Program-made: the position numbers and the translations under genes | Shown: positions 13,402 through 15,425 of the stretch, in pieces | Numbering within the stretch: position 1 is the stretch's first letter | Layout of the letters: each line of letters starts with the position of its first letter | Assembly: GCA_024959975.1 (NCBI GenBank) | Contig: JANXFM010000023.1 | Location: 1 to 15,425 of the forward strand | DNA length: 15,425 bases | DNA from: Flavobacteriales bacterium | GTDB lineage: Bacteria > Bacteroidota > Bacteroidia > Flavobacteriales > UBA7430 | Reading direction: 5' to 3' | Notes under the pieces: model-generated | Told to the model about the DNA's origin: nothing | Database searches by the model: none | The model's input: the letters and a program-made list of their open reading frames with translations, nothing else

Positions 13402-15425
13402 ATGAAAGAATTTGACAAACTTGATTCCAAAGAATACATCCTTATAAAAGGAGCCAGATTACACAATCTGAAAAACATTGACGTAGCTATTCCCCGGAAT
13501 AAGTTTGTGGTAATCACGGGACTTTCGGGTTCCGGAAAATCCAGCTTGGCTTTCGACACACTTTATGCAGAAGGACAAAGAAGGTATGTAGAAAGTCTTT
13601 CTTCTTATGCACGTCAGTTTTTGGGCAGACTAAACAAACCTGAAGTCGACAGCATCAAAGGAATTTCTCCTGCCATTGCCATAGAGCAAAAGGTAAACTC
13701 TAAAAACCCACGCTCAACCATAGGAACGAGTACTGAGATCTACGATTACATAAAATTACTCTTTGCCAGAATTGGTAAAACTTTTTCTCCAATTTCCGGT
13801 ACTGAAGTTAAAAAACACAGCGTTCAGAATGTAGTAGACTTCATCATGAATAAAGATGAAGGATCTAAATTCTACATTCTTGCTCCTGCTCACCTCGACG
13901 AAAGAGACTACAAACTCTATCTTCAAATGCTGCTTCAACAAGGTTATCATCGCTTAAAACACAATGATGATATATTAAGAATCGAAGACATTTTGGAAAG
14001 CGAAATAGAGCTTGATGATAAATTCCATTTATTAATTGACCGCTTAAGCATTAAGAACGAAGATAGTTTTACCGAACGACTGGCAGATTCCATACAAACT
14101 TCCTTTCATGAAGGAAAGGGCGAATGTATCATAGAATTTATGGACTCAGGCAAAACTAAAACCTTCAGCAATCATTTTGAAGCAGACGGAATAACGTTCG
14201 AAGAACCGAGCATTCATCTTTTCACCTTTAACAACCCCTATGGAGCATGTAAGGTATGCGAAGGCTACGGCAGTGTGGTAGGTATTGATGAAGAATTGAT
14301 TATTCCAAACACCGGACTCTCCATTTACGAGGATGCAATTGCCTGTTGGAAAGGTGATACGCTTTGTAAATACAAAGACGATATCGTTTTTAATTCTGAA
14401 GAATGGGATATTCCAATTCACAAACCTTATTACGAGCTTACGAAAGATCAAAAGGATCTATTGTGGAACGGGAATAAAGAATTCAAAGGGATCAATAAAT
14501 TTTTCGCTCAATTAGAAAAGAAAAGCTACAAAATTCAAAACCGCGTTTTACTATCCAGATACCGCGGTAAAACACTTTGCCATGAATGTAAAGGGAAACG
14601 CCTTCGTCCGGAAGCGGATTTCGTTAAAATTGGAGGGTATTCCATTTGCGAGATCGTAGATCTGCCAATTGATGAGCTTTGTGAAGTATTCAACAACATA
14701 CAACTAGACAAGCAAGATTCGGAAATTGCAGGAAGACTTCTACTGGAAATTCAGAACAGGATCCAATTCTTAATGGATGTAGGCTTAAGCTATTTAAGTA
14801 TCAACCGTCGCTCCTCAACACTTTCCGGTGGAGAATCACAACGCATCAACTTAGCAACTTCCTTGGGAAGCAGCCTTGTAGGCTCTATGTACATACTGGA
14901 CGAACCAAGTATTGGACTTCACTCCAGAGATACAGAAAGACTCATAAAAATCCTTCGCTCACTCAGAGACATAGGGAACACCGTTATCGTTGTAGAACAT
15001 GACGAAGACATTATGAAAGCTGCCGACCTGGTTATCGACATGGGTCCTATGGCGGGGATACATGGTGGGGAAGTGATGTTCAACGGAACTCATAAAGAGA
15101 TTAAAAAGGAAAAAGAAAGCCTTACCGCTCAATATTTAAATGGCGACCTAAACATAGACATCCCTAAAAAGAGAACCTGGACAGATGCCCTAGAAATTAA
15201 AGGCGCACGTCAGCACAACCTAAAAAATATTGATGTTAAAATCCCACTTAACGTACTTACCGTAGTCAGCGGAATTAGTGGTTCCGGAAAAAGTACATTA
15301 ATAAAAAACATTTTCTACCCTGCCCTGGTAAAAGCTTTAGGTGGCTATGGTCCTAAAACCGGTCAATTTGATTGTTTAACAGGAAGCATAAAAAATATTT
15401 CTGCCGTAGAATTCATAGATCAAAA
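13402..15425 (+). CDS. uvrA: Excinuclease ABC subunit A, 5' part (runs off window)
   Basis: UvrA recognises DNA damage, loads UvrB and starts nucleotide excision repair. 674 complete codons are visible of about 930-950 expected, so the gene is cut by the window edge. The first ABC module has Walker A GLSGSGKS (40-47), signature LSGGE (474-478) and Walker B YILDEPSIGLH (497-507). The UvrB-binding region lies at about 120-240. The first zinc module cysteines are C283/C286 and C393/C396. The second ABC module begins with Walker A GISGSGKS (624-631); its signature lies beyond the window. At the usual Cys-x-x-His-like position of the UvrB-binding domain the sequence reads KTFSPISGTEVKKHS, which I believe is usual for this phylum. 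I chose the ATG at 13402 (MKEFDKLDSKEY); an in-frame ATG at 13387 adds MHKKY. The gene is divergent from the sigma factor gene. Confidence 0.96.
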   Translation, partial: MKEFDKLDSKEYILIKGARLHNLKNIDVAIPRNKFVVITGLSGSGKSSLAFDTLYAEGQRRYVESLSSYARQFLGRLNKPEVDSIKGISPAIAIEQKVNSKNPRSTIGTSTEIYDYIKLLFARIGKTFSPISGTEVKKHSVQNVVDFIMNKDEGSKFYILAPAHLDERDYKLYLQMLLQQGYHRLKHNDDILRIEDILESEIELDDKFHLLIDRLSIKNEDSFTERLADSIQTSFHEGKGECIIEFMDSGKTKTFSNHFEADGITFEEPSIHLFTFNNPYGACKVCEGYGSVVGIDEELIIPNTGLSIYEDAIACWKGDTLCKYKDDIVFNSEEWDIPIHKPYYELTKDQKDLLWNGNKEFKGINKFFAQLEKKSYKIQNRVLLSRYRGKTLCHECKGKRLRPEADFVKIGGYSICEIVDLPIDELCEVFNNIQLDKQDSEIAGRLLLEIQNRIQFLMDVGLSYLSINRRSSTLSGGESQRINLATSLGSSLVGSMYILDEPSIGLHSRDTERLIKILRSLRDIGNTVIVVEHDEDIMKAADLVIDMGPMAGIHGGEVMFNGTHKEIKKEKESLTAQYLNGDLNIDIPKKRTWTDALEIKGARQHNLKNIDVKIPLNVLTVVSGISGSGKSTLIKNIFYPALVKALGGYGPKTGQFDCLTGSIKNISAVEFIDQ

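Overview
The window reads as a Bacteroidota chromosome, most likely a marine Flavobacteriales-type organism (inference). The evidence is: a type IX secretion (T9SS) C-terminal sorting domain; a gingipain-family (C25) peptidase; Cys-rich GC(T/M)D..A.NYN..A..DGSC repeats typical of secreted Bacteroidota proteins; several TAnnTTTG-type promoter boxes; scarce Shine-Dalgarno sequences outside the ribosomal-protein operon; and an AT-rich base composition.

Layout. (1) Positions 1-470 carry no convincing protein gene. They hold about three and a half degenerate copies of a ~125-133 bp tandem unit, ending in the 3' part of a tRNA-Thr(GGT) gene (426-467) with no 5' half, then a strong terminator. This is what the distal attachment site of an integrated element looks like, so sequence left of ~426 is probably the end of a genomic island. 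(2) Positions 565-996 (+) encode a small four-helix membrane protein, convergent with (3) two large secreted proteins on the minus strand: a 1169-aa C25 peptidase with an intact His/Cys dyad and an unusual duplicated C-terminal module, and a 501-aa Cys-repeat protein with a canonical T9SS type A sorting domain. (4) Positions 6370-9559 (+) hold the translation operon thrS-infC-rpmI-rplT. infC begins with a non-canonical ATA codon behind a perfect AGGAGG, and the operon ends in a UUCG-loop terminator. (5) The minus-strand block 13216-9730 reads, in transcription order: an ECF sigma factor resembling the conserved Bacteroidota SigP-like group, a 61-aa small protein, a bacterioferritin comigratory protein-type peroxiredoxin, recA, and a TPR lipoprotein that starts 11 nt beyond the recA terminator. 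(6) uvrA (+) runs off the right edge, transcribed divergently from the sigma gene.

How the parts relate. thrS-infC-rpmI-rplT is the classical translation cluster. bcp-recA and uvrA place oxidative-stress defence and DNA repair next to each other. The two secreted proteins share the same Cys-repeat module and are probably exported to the cell surface or medium. The sigma factor belongs to a family whose P. gingivalis member controls T9SS genes, but nothing in the window itself proves that it controls these two genes. No clearly novel multi-gene system is visible. The points most worth a second look are the left-edge attachment site with its repeat array, the ATA start of infC, and the duplicated C-terminal module of the peptidase.
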